A DNA stretch of 64,000 nt from positions 1 through 64,000 of the forward strand of contig NZ_CAJYVE010000011.1 of the NCBI RefSeq assembly GCF_913777995.1, written 5' to 3'. Under the pieces are notes generated by a model. It was not told where the DNA came from. It saw only the letters and a list, made by a program, of their open reading frames with translations, and did not search any database. Positions 18,001 to 29,146 of this stretch are shown piece by piece. Made by a program: the position numbers and the translations under genes. Source of the stretch: an uncultured Pseudomonas sp. (GTDB taxonomy: Bacteria > Pseudomonadota > Gammaproteobacteria > Pseudomonadales > Pseudomonadaceae). Every line of letters starts with the position of its first letter. The stretch's first letter is position 1.

Positions 18001-18456
18001 ATCAACTGGTCGCTGACCGACACCATCACCCGGGTCACGCTGAAACTGGGCGTGGACTACGGCTCGGACCTGGAGCTGGTGCGTAGCCTGCTGCTGCAGG
18101 CCGCCCGTGACAACCCGCGGGTGCTCAAGGAGCCGGAGCCGATCGTGTACTTCCTGAATTTCGGCGAGAGCACCCTGGACCACGAACTGCGCATGCATGT
18201 CCGCGACCTGGGCGACCGCAACCCGGTGCTCGACGAGATCAACCGCTTCATCAGCCGCGAGTTCAAGAAGCAGAAGATCAACATCTCGTTCCGGCAGATG
18301 GAGGTCTACCTGAAGAACATCCACGGCGGCGAGCTGAAGCTGGTGCCGGTCGAGCCCCCCACGCCTCAGGCCAAGGACCCGGACCCGACGCCAGCCCCCA
18401 GCCTGGACAACCCCCCCAAGGACGCCCCGGAGCCGCCGGAAACGCGACTGGACTGA
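15076..18456 (+). CDS. mscK: Mechanosensitive channel MscK (KefA family)
   Basis: An 1126-residue giant MscS-type channel that opens under membrane tension or external K+ and releases solutes on osmotic downshift. The start was set at the ATG that gives a clean signal peptide (LRTFLAAALLGLCLTTSCAALAA); the longer open frame begins 24 codons earlier without signal features. Residues about 30-470 are a periplasmic coiled-coil domain rich in Gln and Leu. About 480-780 hold several inner-membrane helices. About 860-1080 form the MscS core with the Gly/Ala-rich pore helix (LVAALSVGLGFGMQEIFANF) and the beta domain entry PVRIGDTITIGNLSGTV. A proline-rich acidic tail ends the protein. It is monocistronic. 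Confidence 0.93.
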   Translation: MSSLRTFLAAALLGLCLTTSCAALAADPPNRDSVQQSLDKIADRKLSDADQKALQQVLEQTLGFLDSKDDSEQKLAALKQQLDRAPRQIIDNQRELDRLKNSKVIPVAQRYANLDVPQLEQLLSDRSTQQSDQQKALNDASNLILTAQTRPERAQAEISSNQTRIQQLNTLLKNGKDGGKPLSGDQRNLYNAEIAALSALNQLRRQELAGNSQLQDLGNSQHDLLNEKVQRQDQEIQDLQTLINDKRRAQSQKTVEDLAREAQKTGGSSVLASESAANLKLSDYLLRGTERLNELTQSNLQTKQQLDNLTQTDQALDEQINVLSGSLLLSKILYKQKQSLPHLQVDKNLADEIADIRLYQFEVNQQREQMSTPLDYVEKLLASQPSEQVTPALRRTLMDLAVTRSDLLERLNRLLAALLNESINLQLNQKQLISTAISLRATLDEQMFWIPSNKPLDAEWFQGIWPRLKKQVSTLPWASSFSELLDGLVQRPLVFLPLLLTIGLLTWRRKALYEKLNQLHADIGHFRRDNQWKTPAALLINVLLAMPVALTLASCGYALQIDARGQNANLGVALQEIGLTWLMFYTAYRILAPDGVAQLHFRWEPSQVEFLRGWVRRLGLVVLALVAVVAVAEHQPAALADDVLGIGVVLSCYALMTLLLGRLLLSSPTHHNASLFRKALGMAYTAMPVALFIAVCFGYYYTALKLTDRLIDTLYLLLLWLVVEAAFIRGLNVAARRLAYQRALAKRQAARENGDGDIPVEEPKLDIEQVNQQSLRLIRLALMALFIGAMYWVWADLITVFSYLDNVTLYEYTSGTGANISMVPISLGDMLGALVIVAITFILARNLPGLLEVFVLSRMNLAQGSAYATTTLLSYTIAGVGFVSTLSTLGVSWDKLQWLVAALSVGLGFGMQEIFANFISGIMILFERPVRIGDTITIGNLSGTVSKIRIRATTITDFDRKDIIVPNKTFITGQLINWSLTDTITRVTLKLGVDYGSDLELVRSLLLQAARDNPRVLKEPEPIVYFLNFGESTLDHELRMHVRDLGDRNPVLDEINRFISREFKKQKINISFRQMEVYLKNIHGGELKLVPVEPPTPQAKDPDPTPAPSLDNPPKDAPEPPETRLD

Positions 18457-18516
18457 ATGCCAGCCTTGGCCACTGCCCAACGATGGGAGCGGCCTGGACT
18501 GCAATTCGGTTAGACC

Positions 18517-18604
18517 GTGGGCGAGCTTGCTCGCGAAGGCGGCGTCATGCTCACAACAAATGGGGTGACTTTGCCGACCTCTTCGCGAGCAAGCTCGCTC
18601 CCAC
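18517..18604. repeat. REP pair (inverted) after mscK
   Basis: GTGGGCGAGCTTGCTCGCGAAG at 18517-18538 and the inverted copy CTTCGCGAGCAAGCTCGCTC with CCAC at 18581-18604 flank a 42-base spacer. This is the typical inverted REP arrangement of pseudomonads. It lies between the convergent mscK and lactamase operon and can act as a transcript-end structure. Confidence 0.75.
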
Positions 18605-18669
18605 AGAACCGCAAAGCGCTTAATCGAACCGTATTGCGGCTACAGCCGTTCCCACCGGGCCACATGCCG

Positions 18670-20406
18670 TTACGCAGTGGCTGCGATACGCCCGATCACC
18701 GTACGGGCGTCGAAGTAACCGCCGGGCTGTTGTTCGATGACCAGTGTCCCGGCGCAGGGCGCCACGATCGAAGTCTCCATTTTCATCGCTTCCATCACCG
18801 CGACGACTTGCCCGGCCTCGACCTGCGTGCCCTCCTCCACCACCCAGGCGTGCAGATTGCCCGCCACCGGTGCCAGCACCGCCTGCGGGTCGACCGCTTC
18901 GGCGCTGGTGGTCGCCGCCACCGGCGCGCTGCCTTCCAGGCTCACACCACGCAACAACGCGGCGGGCAGGCCCAGCTCATGACGTTTGCCGTCGATTTCG
19001 ACGAAGGTGCGCAGCACCCCGGCCTCCGCCACGGCAGCACTGCGCGGTGCGATGCTGATGTCGCGGGCGAAATCGGTCTCGATCCAGCGGGTGTGCACGG
19101 CAAAGGTGTCTGGCGCGGTGAAGTCCGCGTGGTCCATCACCGCCCGATGGAACGGCAGCACAGTGGCCACGCCGTCGACACGAAACTCTGCCAGGGCGCG
19201 CCGGGCGCGGCGGATGGCCTGCTCGCGGGTGGCCCCGGTGACGATCAGCTTGGCGATCATCGAGTCGAAGTTCGGCGACACCCGCGAGCCTTCCGCTACT
19301 CCGGTGTCCAGACGCACGCCCGGCCCCGAGGGCGCCTGGAAGCGCTCGATCAGTCCGGGGGTGGGCAGGAAGCCGTTGCCAGCGTCTTCGGCATTGATGC
19401 GGAACTCGAAGCTGTGGCCGCGTGGCACCGGCGTGCCTTCGAAGGACAACGGCAGGCCCTCGGCGACCCGCAGTTGCTCGATGACCAGGTCGATACCGCT
19501 GGTTTCTTCGGTGACCGGGTGTTCGACCTGCAGGCGCGTGTTGACCTCGAGGAACGACAGGGTGCCGTCGGCACTGAGCAGGAATTCCACGGTGCCGGCG
19601 CCGACATAACCGGCGGCGGCGCAGATATCGCGGGCCGAGTCATGGATGCGCTGACGCAGCGCGGCGTCCAGGTAGGGCGCCGGAGCCTCTTCGATGAGTT
19701 TCTGGTTGCGGCGTTGCAGCGAGCAGTCGCGGGTGCCGGCCACCACCACCTGGCCATGGCGGTCGGCGATGATCTGCGCTTCGATATGCCGTGGGCGGTC
19801 GAGGAAGCGCTCGACGAAGCACTCGCCACGGCCGAAGGCGGCAGTGGCCTCCCGTACGGCAGACTCATACAGCTCGCGCACTTCCTCCAGCTGCCAGGCG
19901 ACCTTCAGGCCACGGCCACCGCCGCCGAAGGCGGCCTTGATGGCGATCGGCAGGCCATGCTGTTCGGCGAATGCCACGACCTCGCTGGCATCGGCCACCG
20001 GGTCTTCGGTGCCGGCCACCAGCGGAGCGCCTACCTTCAGCGCGATGCGCCGGGCCTGGACCTTGTCGCCCAGGGCGTCGATGGTCGCCGGGTCCGGGCC
20101 GATCCAGGTCAGCCCGGCATCGATCACCGCCCGGGCGAAGTCGGCGCGCTCAGAGAGAAAGCCATAGCCGGGGTGTACGGCATCGGCACCGGCACGCGCC
20201 GCCACGGCCAGCAGTTTGTCGATGTTCAGGTAGGTGTCGGTGGAGCGCTCGCCCTGCAGCGCATAGGCTTCGTCGGCGGCACCGACATGCACGGCGTCGA
20301 TGTCACCGTCGGCGTACACCGCTACCGAGGCGACGCCGTAATCACGGCAGGCTCGGGCAATACGCACGGCGATTTCGCCACGGTTGGCGATCAGGACCTT
20401 TTTCAT
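18670..20406 (-). CDS. Biotin carboxylase with fused biotin carrier domain
   Basis: A 578-residue biotin-dependent carboxylase component. Residues 1-450 are biotin carboxylase: [11 protein letters not shown] at the N-terminus, HPGYGFLSE, the glycine-rich ATP-grasp loop [11 protein letters not shown], and [17 protein letters not shown]. Residues about 505-578 form a carrier domain with the biotinylated lysine in MEAMKMET. The short middle part leaves no room for a carboxyltransferase. It is the last gene of the 5-oxoproline operon and its ATG overlaps the stop of the PxpB-PxpC fusion by four bases. The nearby AHS1/AHS2 protein is the family that acts as carboxyltransferase partner in urea carboxylase, so this protein probably powers carboxylation of a lactam or amide rather than acetyl-CoA. 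Confidence 0.88.
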   Translation of the reverse strand: MKKVLIANRGEIAVRIARACRDYGVASVAVYADGDIDAVHVGAADEAYALQGERSTDTYLNIDKLLAVAARAGADAVHPGYGFLSERADFARAVIDAGLTWIGPDPATIDALGDKVQARRIALKVGAPLVAGTEDPVADASEVVAFAEQHGLPIAIKAAFGGGGRGLKVAWQLEEVRELYESAVREATAAFGRGECFVERFLDRPRHIEAQIIADRHGQVVVAGTRDCSLQRRNQKLIEEAPAPYLDAALRQRIHDSARDICAAAGYVGAGTVEFLLSADGTLSFLEVNTRLQVEHPVTEETSGIDLVIEQLRVAEGLPLSFEGTPVPRGHSFEFRINAEDAGNGFLPTPGLIERFQAPSGPGVRLDTGVAEGSRVSPNFDSMIAKLIVTGATREQAIRRARRALAEFRVDGVATVLPFHRAVMDHADFTAPDTFAVHTRWIETDFARDISIAPRSAAVAEAGVLRTFVEIDGKRHELGLPAALLRGVSLEGSAPVAATTSAEAVDPQAVLAPVAGNLHAWVVEEGTQVEAGQVVAVMEAMKMETSIVAPCAGTLVIEQQPGGYFDARTVIGRIAATA

Positions 20407-22007
20407 TTGTTCTGGGTCTCGTCTGGAGAAACGGGAAGCACGGGTTCGAAAGCCGCCAGCGGGTTGAAGCGGATGCGCGCGTTGACCGGGATCTGCCCGG
20501 CCAGGTCAAGGTGGTGGCTGGCCACAGCACCGATCACCGGGTAGCCGCCGGTCAGCGGGTGGTCGGCAAGAAACAGCACCGGCTGGCCGCTGGGTGGCAC
20601 CTGGATGGCGCCGACCACCGTGCCTTCGCTGGGCAGCTCGCCACCCACGGCGCGCTCCATGCTCTGCTCGCCCGCCAGGCGGATGCCGATGCGGTTCGAC
20701 TGCGGGGTGACCTGCCAGATTTGCTCGGCGAGCAGCGCCAGGGCCGCCGGGGTGAACCAGTCGCTGCGCGGGCCCATGACCACATCCAGGGTAATCAGCT
20801 GGTCACGGCGCGGCATGGCGAAAGCCGGCTGCTCGCTGAGCGACACCGCCCGGCCACCAGGCTGGCGCTCGAAGCCCAGGCGGTCGCCGCTTGCCAGCGG
20901 TGCCGGGCCGACCTGCGCCAGGGTGTCGGTGGACAAGCTGCCGAGGATCGGCGCCACGCTGAAGCCGCCGCGCACCGCCAGGTAGTTGCGCAGGCCGGCG
21001 CTGGGCGAGCCGATGCTGACCCGGTCGCCGTCGTGCAGGGCGAAAGGCTGGTACAGCGGCGGATGCAGCACCTGGCCCTCGGCGCTGCGCACTTCGATGG
21101 CCGCCTCGGCCCCCGTGAGCGCGACCAGCGCCTGGCCATGGCAGGTGAAACTCAGGCCGCCCATGAGGATTTCCAGGCAGGCCGTGGCAGGGTCATTGCC
21201 CACGGCGCGGTTGGCCGAACGCAGCGCGCTACGGTCCATGGCTCCGGAGGCGGAGATACCCTCCCCGGCGCGGCCCGGCCGGCCGAGGTCCTGCAGCAGG
21301 GTCTGCAGGCCCGGCGAGAGAATTTCCAGGCAGTCGCCCGTGACCGGCGCAGCGGGTTGGCGCTCGGCGACCGGCACTGTCACGCTCTGCGTCGGCAATG
21401 GACCGGCATCCTGGAAACGCACCCGGTAGCCGGGCTTGAGCAGCGCCGCTTCGTCACGCTGCAGGTCCCACATTTTCAGCGGCGTGACGCCGATGATCTG
21501 CCAGCCGCCGGGGCTGGCCTGTGGATAGATGCCGCTGAAGCCACCGGCCAGGGCCACCGCCCCGGCGGGGATGCGCGTGCGCGGCGTGCTGCGCCGCGAC
21601 ACCACGAAGCCGGCGCCGCCGCTCAGGTAGGCGAAGCCCGGCGCAAAGCCGCAGAAGGCCACGTTGTAGTCGCTGCCGGTGTGGCGACGAATGACCTCTT
21701 CGACGCTGATGTCCAGCTCACGGGCGACGTCCTGGAGGTCTTCGCCGTTGTAATGCACGGGAATCTCCACCAGGCGCCCGGCCTGGCGCGCCGGGCCATG
21801 GATATCCCGCGCGGCGATCTGCGCCGCCAGGACCTCAGGGCCGATGGCGCCCGGGCGGAACTGCACCAGCAGGGTCCGCGCCGCCGGGACGATCTCCTGC
21901 ACGCCGGCGATGGGCTGCTGCTGCAACGAATCGAACAGCGCGAGGGTCTCGTCCAGATTGGCCAATTCAACCAGGAGGGCGTCCAGGTTGACCGGATAGA
22001 AACGCAT
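20403..22007 (-). CDS. PxpB-PxpC (KipI-KipA, AHS1-AHS2) fusion
   Basis: A 534-residue fusion of the two subunits that are separate in most bacteria. Residues about 1-220 are the PxpB/KipI part (AHS1 family), with the signature [13 protein letters not shown] and [18 protein letters not shown]. Residues about 228-520 are PxpC/KipA (AHS2 family), with [21 protein letters not shown] and RSNRIGIRL-type sequence ([12 protein letters not shown]). With PxpA these form ATP-dependent 5-oxoprolinase, which opens 5-oxoproline to glutamate; the same folds form the carboxyltransferase of urea amidolyase. The start has AGGAG six bases upstream and follows the D-glutamate cyclase-like gene by nine bases. The fused form next to a biotin carboxylase hints at a carboxylation-driven lactamase. 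Confidence 0.9.
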   Translation of the reverse strand: MRFYPVNLDALLVELANLDETLALFDSLQQQPIAGVQEIVPAARTLLVQFRPGAIGPEVLAAQIAARDIHGPARQAGRLVEIPVHYNGEDLQDVARELDISVEEVIRRHTGSDYNVAFCGFAPGFAYLSGGAGFVVSRRSTPRTRIPAGAVALAGGFSGIYPQASPGGWQIIGVTPLKMWDLQRDEAALLKPGYRVRFQDAGPLPTQSVTVPVAERQPAAPVTGDCLEILSPGLQTLLQDLGRPGRAGEGISASGAMDRSALRSANRAVGNDPATACLEILMGGLSFTCHGQALVALTGAEAAIEVRSAEGQVLHPPLYQPFALHDGDRVSIGSPSAGLRNYLAVRGGFSVAPILGSLSTDTLAQVGPAPLASGDRLGFERQPGGRAVSLSEQPAFAMPRRDQLITLDVVMGPRSDWFTPAALALLAEQIWQVTPQSNRIGIRLAGEQSMERAVGGELPSEGTVVGAIQVPPSGQPVLFLADHPLTGGYPVIGAVASHHLDLAGQIPVNARIRFNPLAAFEPVLPVSPDETQNK

Positions 22008-22016
22008 GGGGCTCTC

Positions 22017-22811
22017 CTATACGTGGTAATGGCTGTCGGGCACGTCGGTGATGAACATGTGCCCCGGCGCATGCGTGATCGCAAACGGCACGCGAGACGC
22101 CATGACCACGGCCTGAGGCGTGACCCCACAGGCCCAGAACACCGGAATCTCGCCTTCGTGCACCGCTACCGCGTCACCGAAGTCCGGCCTGGCGATGTCC
22201 TCGATGCCCAGCAGACGCGGCTCGCCGATATGCACCGGGGCGCCATGCACCGCCGGATAGCGCGCGGTGATCTTCACCGCCTCGGACACCCGGCTGGCCG
22301 GGATCGGGCGCATCGACACCACCATCTCGCCCTGCAGCCGGCCGGCGGGCCGGCACTGGCGGTTGGAACGATACATCGGCACGTTGCAGCCTTGGCTGAT
22401 GTGCCGCACGTCGATGCCGGCCTCCAGCAGGTCGGCTTCGAAGGTAAAACTGCAGCCGATCAGAAAGCTCACCAGGTCGCCCTGCTGCGCCCACAGGGGC
22501 GAGGCATCCTGCACTTCATCGACCAGCTGGCCGTCGCGCCACACCCGGTACAGCGGAATGTCGGTGCGCAAGTCGGCCTGCTCGGCCAGCACGGTCTGGT
22601 GGCTGCCCGGCTCGGTGACGTCGAGGATCGGGCAGGCCTGCGGGTTGCGCTGGGCGAACAGCAGGAAGTCATAGGCCCATTCGCGCGGTAGCGAAATCAG
22701 GTTGGCCTGGGTCAGGCCGGGGGCCTGGCCGGCGGTGGGCGCCACTTCACCGGCGCGGTAACGGGCGCGGGCGGCGGCAGCGGACTCACGGGCGCGTTGC
22801 AGTGCGTTCAT
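22017..22811 (-). CDS. D-glutamate cyclase-like / putative hydro-lyase (DUF1445)
   Basis: A 264-residue soluble protein of the PF07286 family, long annotated as putative hydro-lyase and related to the mammalian D-glutamate cyclase domain. The family pattern is visible in [33 protein letters not shown] and [13 protein letters not shown], and the C-terminal [13 protein letters not shown]-glutamate cyclase makes 5-oxo-D-proline, which would fit the 5-oxoprolinase genes on both sides. Its ATG overlaps the pxpA stop by four bases, so the two are translationally coupled. The reaction itself is inferred from family and context. Confidence 0.87.
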   Translation of the reverse strand: MNALQRARESAAAARARYRAGEVAPTAGQAPGLTQANLISLPREWAYDFLLFAQRNPQACPILDVTEPGSHQTVLAEQADLRTDIPLYRVWRDGQLVDEVQDASPLWAQQGDLVSFLIGCSFTFEADLLEAGIDVRHISQGCNVPMYRSNRQCRPAGRLQGEMVVSMRPIPASRVSEAVKITARYPAVHGAPVHIGEPRLLGIEDIARPDFGDAVAVHEGEIPVFWACGVTPQAVVMASRVPFAITHAPGHMFITDVPDSHYHV

Positions 22812-23581
22812 GATGCTTGGCCCTGGCTGAATGCACGGATGTTCACACCAGCGGCGAGCAGCCCGGCCTTGAGGGTACGGGCGATGGTCACCGCGTCGTG
22901 ACTGTCGCCATGCACGCAGATCGAGTCGGCCTGCAGAGGGATCTGGCGACCGTCTTCGGCTTCGATGACGCCTTCGGCGACCAGACGCAGCATGCGTCGG
23001 GCGATCAGTTCGGCATCGTGCAGCACGGCGCCGGGCCGTGAGCGCGACACCAGGGTGCCTTCAGCGGTGTAGGCGCGGTCGGCAAACGCCTCGGCCACGC
23101 ACTGCAAACCGGCCTCACGGGCCCAGCCGAGCAGCGGTGAATTGGCCAGGCATACCAGTTTCAGCGTCGGGTCGAGGCGCAGCAGCGCGTCGATCACCGC
23201 ATCGGCCTGGCGGCGGTTCTGGGCGATGGTGTTGTACAGCGCGCCATGCGGCTTCACGTAGCTGACCTGGGTGCCGACGCTGCGCGCCAGGCCCTGCAGG
23301 GCGCCGATCTGGTAGATCACATCGGCGCTCAGCTCGGCCGAGCCGATGTCCATGTTGCGCCGCCCGAAGCCGACCAGGTCGGGATAGGCGACATGCGCGC
23401 CGACCGCCACGCCCCTGGCCGCCGCCGCCTCCAGGGTGCGCAGGATGCCGGCCGGGTCACCGGCGTGAAAGCCACAGGCAACGTTGGCGCTGCTGACGAT
23501 TTCGAGAATCGCCGCGTCTTCGCCCATGCTCCAGGCGCCAAAGCTCTCGCCCAGGTCACTGTTGATGTCGATGGTTCGCAT
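22808..23581 (-). CDS. pxpA: 5-oxoprolinase subunit PxpA (LamB/YcsF family)
   Basis: A 257-residue protein of the LamB/YcsF family, the PxpA subunit of 5-oxoprolinase. The start [14 protein letters not shown] is the family hallmark; further signatures are [29 protein letters not shown] and VKPHGALYN, the conserved Asp and His residues probably lining the active site. The start was placed at the second ATG, where GGAG lies eight bases upstream; the longer frame adds eleven residues without family match. It sits 19 bp after the transporter gene and is coupled to the next gene by an ATGA overlap. Confidence 0.93.
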   Translation of the reverse strand: MRTIDINSDLGESFGAWSMGEDAAILEIVSSANVACGFHAGDPAGILRTLEAAAARGVAVGAHVAYPDLVGFGRRNMDIGSAELSADVIYQIGALQGLARSVGTQVSYVKPHGALYNTIAQNRRQADAVIDALLRLDPTLKLVCLANSPLLGWAREAGLQCVAEAFADRAYTAEGTLVSRSRPGAVLHDAELIARRMLRLVAEGVIEAEDGRQIPLQADSICVHGDSHDAVTIARTLKAGLLAAGVNIRAFSQGQAS

Positions 23582-23600
23582 GTTCGGTTCTCCGTAGGAA

Positions 23601-24833
23601 TCAGGCAGCGCCAATGAAGGCGAAAATGGATTTGGCAGACTTGAACGCCATGTACCACGACAGCAGGCAGGTCAGCGCGCCCAGCACCAGCAGCCAGCGC
23701 GGATAGTGGTAGCCGTCCATCAGGTCAGCGCGGCGCCAGCCCACGTACATGAAGATGCTCAGGCCCAGGGGCAGGATCAGGCCGTTGAAGCCCCCGGCGA
23801 ACACCAGCAGCGCCGCAGGCGGCTTGCCCAGCAGCAGGAAGCAGACCAGCGCCAGGACGATGAAGCCCACGGTCGCGAGGTTACGCGCACGCTCGCTGAT
23901 TTTCTTCGAAAACACGGTGATGAACGACATCGAAGTGTAGGACGCACCGATCATGCTGCTGATGCCCGCGGCCCACAGCACCAGGCCGAACATCAGCATG
24001 CCGAACTGCCCGGCGGCGGCGCCGAAGGCCTGGCCGGCCGGGTTGGCACCCTGGCCGGAAACGTCGATGACCACGCCACTGGCGACCACGCCGAGAATCG
24101 CCAGGAACAGCACGTAGCGGGCGATGCCGGTGACCAGGATGCCGCTCAGGGCCGCCTTGGTCACCGCATCGATGTTCTCTACACCCACGGTGCCGCGGTC
24201 GAGCAGACGGTGTGCGCCAGCATAGGTGATGTAGCCGCCGACGGTGCCGCCGACGATGGTGGTGATGGAGGCGAAGTCGATGAAGTCCGGCCATACCGAC
24301 TGACGTAGCGCCTCACCGAGTGGCGGGTGCGACGCAAAGCAGGCGAAGACGATCAGCGAGATCTTCAGCACGCCCAGCACGATCATGATGCGGTCCATGG
24401 CGATGCCAGCGCGCTGCGACGAGAAGATGGCAATCGCCAGCAAGGCGCTCAGTGCCCCGCCCCAGACCGGATCCAGGCCGGTCAGCGCATTGAGGCCCAG
24501 GCCGGCGCCGGCCAGGTTGCCGAGGCTGAACACCAGGCCGCCGGAAATCACCAAGGCTGCCAGCAAGTAGCCACTACCCGGAATCGCCGTATTGGCCAGG
24601 TCCGAGGCGCGCATGCGGGTCAGGGTGACAATGCGCCAGATATTCAGCTGAACGACGAAGTCGATGAGGATCGAGGCCAGGATACCGAAGGCGAAGGCTG
24701 CACCGAGGGTCGCGGTGAAGGTGGCGGTCTGGGTCAGGAAACCTGGGCCGATGGCGGAAGTCGTCATCATGAACATGGCGGCGATCAGGGAAGATCGACG
24801 TGCTTTCGTAAACTCTGTGGCGGTCTGTGTCAC
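23601..24833 (-). CDS. NRAMP-fold transporter of the lactamase operon
   Basis: A 410-residue inner-membrane protein with about 11 hydrophobic segments, related to the NRAMP family (YcsG type). The metal-binding motif DPGN of true NRAMP helix 1 is not seen; the equivalent stretch reads [13 protein letters not shown], and no MPHN-like motif occurs in the helix 6 region ([18 protein letters not shown]). The protein may therefore carry an organic substrate such as 5-oxoproline rather than a metal, which would suit its place as first gene of the operon. The likely start is GTG at 24833 with AGGAG seven bases upstream; a longer frame adds 20 residues. Confidence 0.8.
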   Translation of the reverse strand: MTQTATEFTKARRSSLIAAMFMMTTSAIGPGFLTQTATFTATLGAAFAFGILASILIDFVVQLNIWRIVTLTRMRASDLANTAIPGSGYLLAALVISGGLVFSLGNLAGAGLGLNALTGLDPVWGGALSALLAIAIFSSQRAGIAMDRIMIVLGVLKISLIVFACFASHPPLGEALRQSVWPDFIDFASITTIVGGTVGGYITYAGAHRLLDRGTVGVENIDAVTKAALSGILVTGIARYVLFLAILGVVASGVVIDVSGQGANPAGQAFGAAAGQFGMLMFGLVLWAAGISSMIGASYTSMSFITVFSKKISERARNLATVGFIVLALVCFLLLGKPPAALLVFAGGFNGLILPLGLSIFMYVGWRRADLMDGYHYPRWLLVLGALTCLLSWYMAFKSAKSIFAFIGAA

Positions 24834-25097
24834 GGCATCGCTCCTGGATAGGGGGAGAGCAGGCAGCAGAGAATTGAGCAATGAGCATGCCAATGACCAC
24901 TCTTAGACCTTCTAACGTAGGAGAAACAAGAGAATATTGTTCAACAATGATGATCGAATAGTCAGGCTATACGCACCAAATTGTTACCCTTCGACCCAGC
25001 CGTGCTACCTGATGGAGCATGGCGCCCCTCCTTGCTGCTTGCCAGCCCTCCAGCACTCAGGGAACATCAGCAGGCTTTTTCTCATCCTGGACCTTCT
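24834..25097. promoter_or_regulatory. Divergent control region of the 5-oxoproline operon
   Basis: This 264-bp gap separates the divergent transporter and GntR genes and includes a perfect 13-bp palindrome at 24936-24948. The A/T-rich part around 24925-24985 probably holds both promoters. No gene is supported here. Confidence 0.5.
24936..24948. promoter_or_regulatory. Candidate GntR operator
   Basis: ATTGTT-C-AACAAT is a perfect palindrome with six-base arms about 100 bp upstream of the transporter gene and 150 bp upstream of the GntR gene. FCD-type GntR regulators bind short palindromes of this size, so it is the likely operator for the adjacent regulator. Confidence 0.55.
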
Positions 25098-27264
<2,167 letters not shown>

Positions 27265-27621
27265 CCCGCCGCCGGTATTTCTGACCTGTTGGACTGGCTT
27301 CAGATGCACTAAGCGTCAGTTCAGCCGTGGGAGCGAGCTTGCTCGCGAAGGCTGCCTCATGTTCAGCGCAGATGCAGTGACTTTCCCGGCCTCTTCGCGA
27401 GCAAGCTCCAACAAAAGCCAGAGCGCGCCTGACTGACCCATATTGGCTGGAGCCGGGACGTTTTTCCGCGGTATCACCGCTCTTACCGATGTCTGTACCG
27501 GGCAGCGCAAGCCACCGCTGATTCTGCTGTAGGAACGGTCCTTAACCACCTGCCCCCACTCTACGAAACCCGACTCAGGCCCTAGCATCGGTCTCCCACT
27601 CTTACAGAAGGAAACCACGCC
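27265..27621. other. Intergenic region with a REP pair
   Basis: This 357-bp gap between selO and the PAAR gene holds an inverted REP pair (27327-27412) and otherwise no recognisable gene. The promoter of the PAAR gene must lie in the second half, but no good -35/-10 pair is seen. Confidence 0.6.
27327..27412. repeat. REP pair (inverted) after selO
   Basis: GTGGGAGCGAGCTTGCTCGCGAAG (two arms of one palindrome) at 27327-27350 and the inverted TCTTCGCGAGCAAGCTCC at 27392-27409 flank a 41-base spacer. It is the same family as the pair after mscK. Confidence 0.75.
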
Positions 27622-28023
27622 ATGCCATTCGTAGTCAGGGAAGGCGACCCCACCACAAGCGGCGGTTTCGTGCTGGCAGGGTCCGCCAGCGAGGCCATCG
27701 ACCTGTTTCGCATTGCCCGCATGGGCGACCCGGTCTGGTGCCCGGCGTGCCGTGAAGTCGGCTACATCGCCCAGGGCAACCCCACCTGGGTCGACGGGCA
27801 GGTCGCCGTAGCCACCCACGGTCACCGTATATCCTGCGGCTGCAAGGCTGGCAGCAATAGCGTCAAGGCCTCGCAACAGCAGTTCAAGGCCGACATGGAA
27901 GCCACCATCGACATTCCCGCCGATATGGCCGAGAACGCCCGTGCCCAGGCCGAGCGCCTGACCCGGGAAATCAAGGAAGGCTGCTACCCTCAGCGCGTCA
28001 TGCGTACCATGACGACATCCTGA
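27622..28023 (+). CDS. Orphan PAAR-domain protein
   Basis: A 133-residue protein whose first 80 residues match the PAAR pattern: REGDPTTSGGFVLAG, then ARMGDPVWCPAC, IAQGNPTWVDGQ and THGHRISCGC. Cys and His residues at 40, 43, 66, 68, 72 and 74 could bind the zinc that caps the spike. PAAR proteins sharpen the VgrG spike of type VI secretion systems and may carry effectors. The last 50 residues are a short helical tail with no recognisable effector. No VgrG, Tss or effector gene is adjacent. AAGGA lies upstream of the ATG. Confidence 0.78.
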   Translation: MPFVVREGDPTTSGGFVLAGSASEAIDLFRIARMGDPVWCPACREVGYIAQGNPTWVDGQVAVATHGHRISCGCKAGSNSVKASQQQFKADMEATIDIPADMAENARAQAERLTREIKEGCYPQRVMRTMTTS

Positions 28024-28044
28024 ACAATCCCCTCGCGACGCGAT

Positions 28045-28824
28045 TCAATACCGGGACTGGCTTTCCAGGTGGTGATGCAATTCAACGAACTGCTGTGTCA
28101 GCTTATGGCGCGGGTCCATATGGATCAGGGGCTGAGCCACCTGATGGGATTCGCGCATCTTCACCGAGGCATTGAGATACACCGGCAACACCGGCAGGCC
28201 TTCGCCCAGCAACTCGTCGAGTATCTGCTGGGGTAGGCTGGCGCGAGGCTGGAACTGGTTGACGATGATGCCTTCGAGTTCCAGCGCCTCGTTGTGGTCC
28301 TCCTTCAACTCTTCGAGTTCCTTGATCAGCCCATACAGCGCCTGGCGCGAAAAACTGTCGCAGTCGAAAGGAATCAGCACCTTGTCGGCGGCGATCAGCG
28401 CCGAAACCGCATAGAAGTTCAAGGCTGGCGGGGTATCGATATAGATGCGCTCGTAGTCTTCATCCAGTGTTTCGAGCAATTTGCGCAGCTTGTTGATCTT
28501 GTGCTTGGCCTCCAGCTTGGGCTGCAGCTCGGCCAGCTCTGCCGTGGCAGTGATCACATGCAGGTTGTCGTAGGGCGTTTCGTAGATATCCACCTGGTTC
28601 TTGCGCGTGAACGGGCCGGACGCCAGGGTCTGCCTGAAGAACTCGGCAATGCCCATGGGAATGTCATCGCCGGTCAGGCCGGTGAGGTAATGGGTCGAGT
28701 TGGCCTGGGCATCGAGATCGATCAGCAGCGTCCGATAGCCTTCGCTGGCACTGACAGCCGCCAGGTTGCAGGCGATGCTGGACTTGCCGACACCCCCTTT
28801 CTGATTGAACACCACACGGCGCAT
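28045..28824 (-). CDS. Orphan ParA/MinD-type ATPase
   Basis: A 259-residue cytosolic ATPase of the ParA family. The deviant Walker A motif is KGGVGKSS near the N-terminus, Walker A' [12 protein letters not shown] follows, and the Walker B region reads [10 protein letters not shown]. Such proteins position DNA, chemoreceptors or other cargo. No parB-like partner or DNA-binding N-terminal domain is present, so this is an orphan whose cargo is unknown. The start was set at the ATG with GGGAGG a few bases upstream; the open frame extends 74 codons further without homology. It is convergent with the PAAR gene and divergent from the pigment cluster. Confidence 0.88.
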   Translation of the reverse strand: MRRVVFNQKGGVGKSSIACNLAAVSASEGYRTLLIDLDAQANSTHYLTGLTGDDIPMGIAEFFRQTLASGPFTRKNQVDIYETPYDNLHVITATAELAELQPKLEAKHKINKLRKLLETLDEDYERIYIDTPPALNFYAVSALIAADKVLIPFDCDSFSRQALYGLIKELEELKEDHNEALELEGIIVNQFQPRASLPQQILDELLGEGLPVLPVYLNASVKMRESHQVAQPLIHMDPRHKLTQQFVELHHHLESQSRY

Positions 28825-29146
28825 CGTTCGCCCTCCCGGATTGGCAAAAATTGGAAACAGGTCAGTGTGGACCGTAGTGCCATGCGAGTCTAGGCAATCC
28901 ATATGACAACCGGGTTCGCCACGCCCAACAGCACCGGATTCCGACGGCAGCTCGCTCTTCAGGCACCCGCCAGGCTTGCCTTCAGTCGGAAATAGCGATG
29001 CGGCACACAGATAATGTGTAACAAATTTGCTACTCCGGACCCCCATCTGGATAATGCGCGCACTCGGTCAATAGTCACGCCAAGGTCGGTGTCGTCCCCG
29101 TGTCACCGGGACGAAAAGAAGCAGTCCGCAGGGGCGGGAATAAACT
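28825..29146. other. Control region between parA and the pigment cluster
   Basis: This 322-bp gap contains the parA promoter on one strand and the aryl-polyene cluster promoter (29027-29055) on the other. No gene is supported and no regulator gene is adjacent to it. Confidence 0.55.
29027..29055 (+). promoter_or_regulatory. Sigma70-type promoter of the aryl-polyene cluster
   Basis: TTGCTA (29027-29032) and GATAAT (29050-29055, 5 of 6 to consensus) are 17 bases apart, the optimal spacing. Transcription would begin near 29062, about 85 bases before the first gene. It is the only good promoter seen before the chain of overlapping genes. Confidence 0.6.

Noticed and set aside
15034-18504. Long antisense frames (613 and 537 codons) opposite mscK
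   Set aside because: Composition follows from the coding strand of MscK; no independent support.
19971-22691. A 906-codon plus-strand frame opposite the lactamase operon
   Set aside because: Overlaps three clearly conserved genes on the other strand and begins with low-complexity Arg/Pro-rich sequence.
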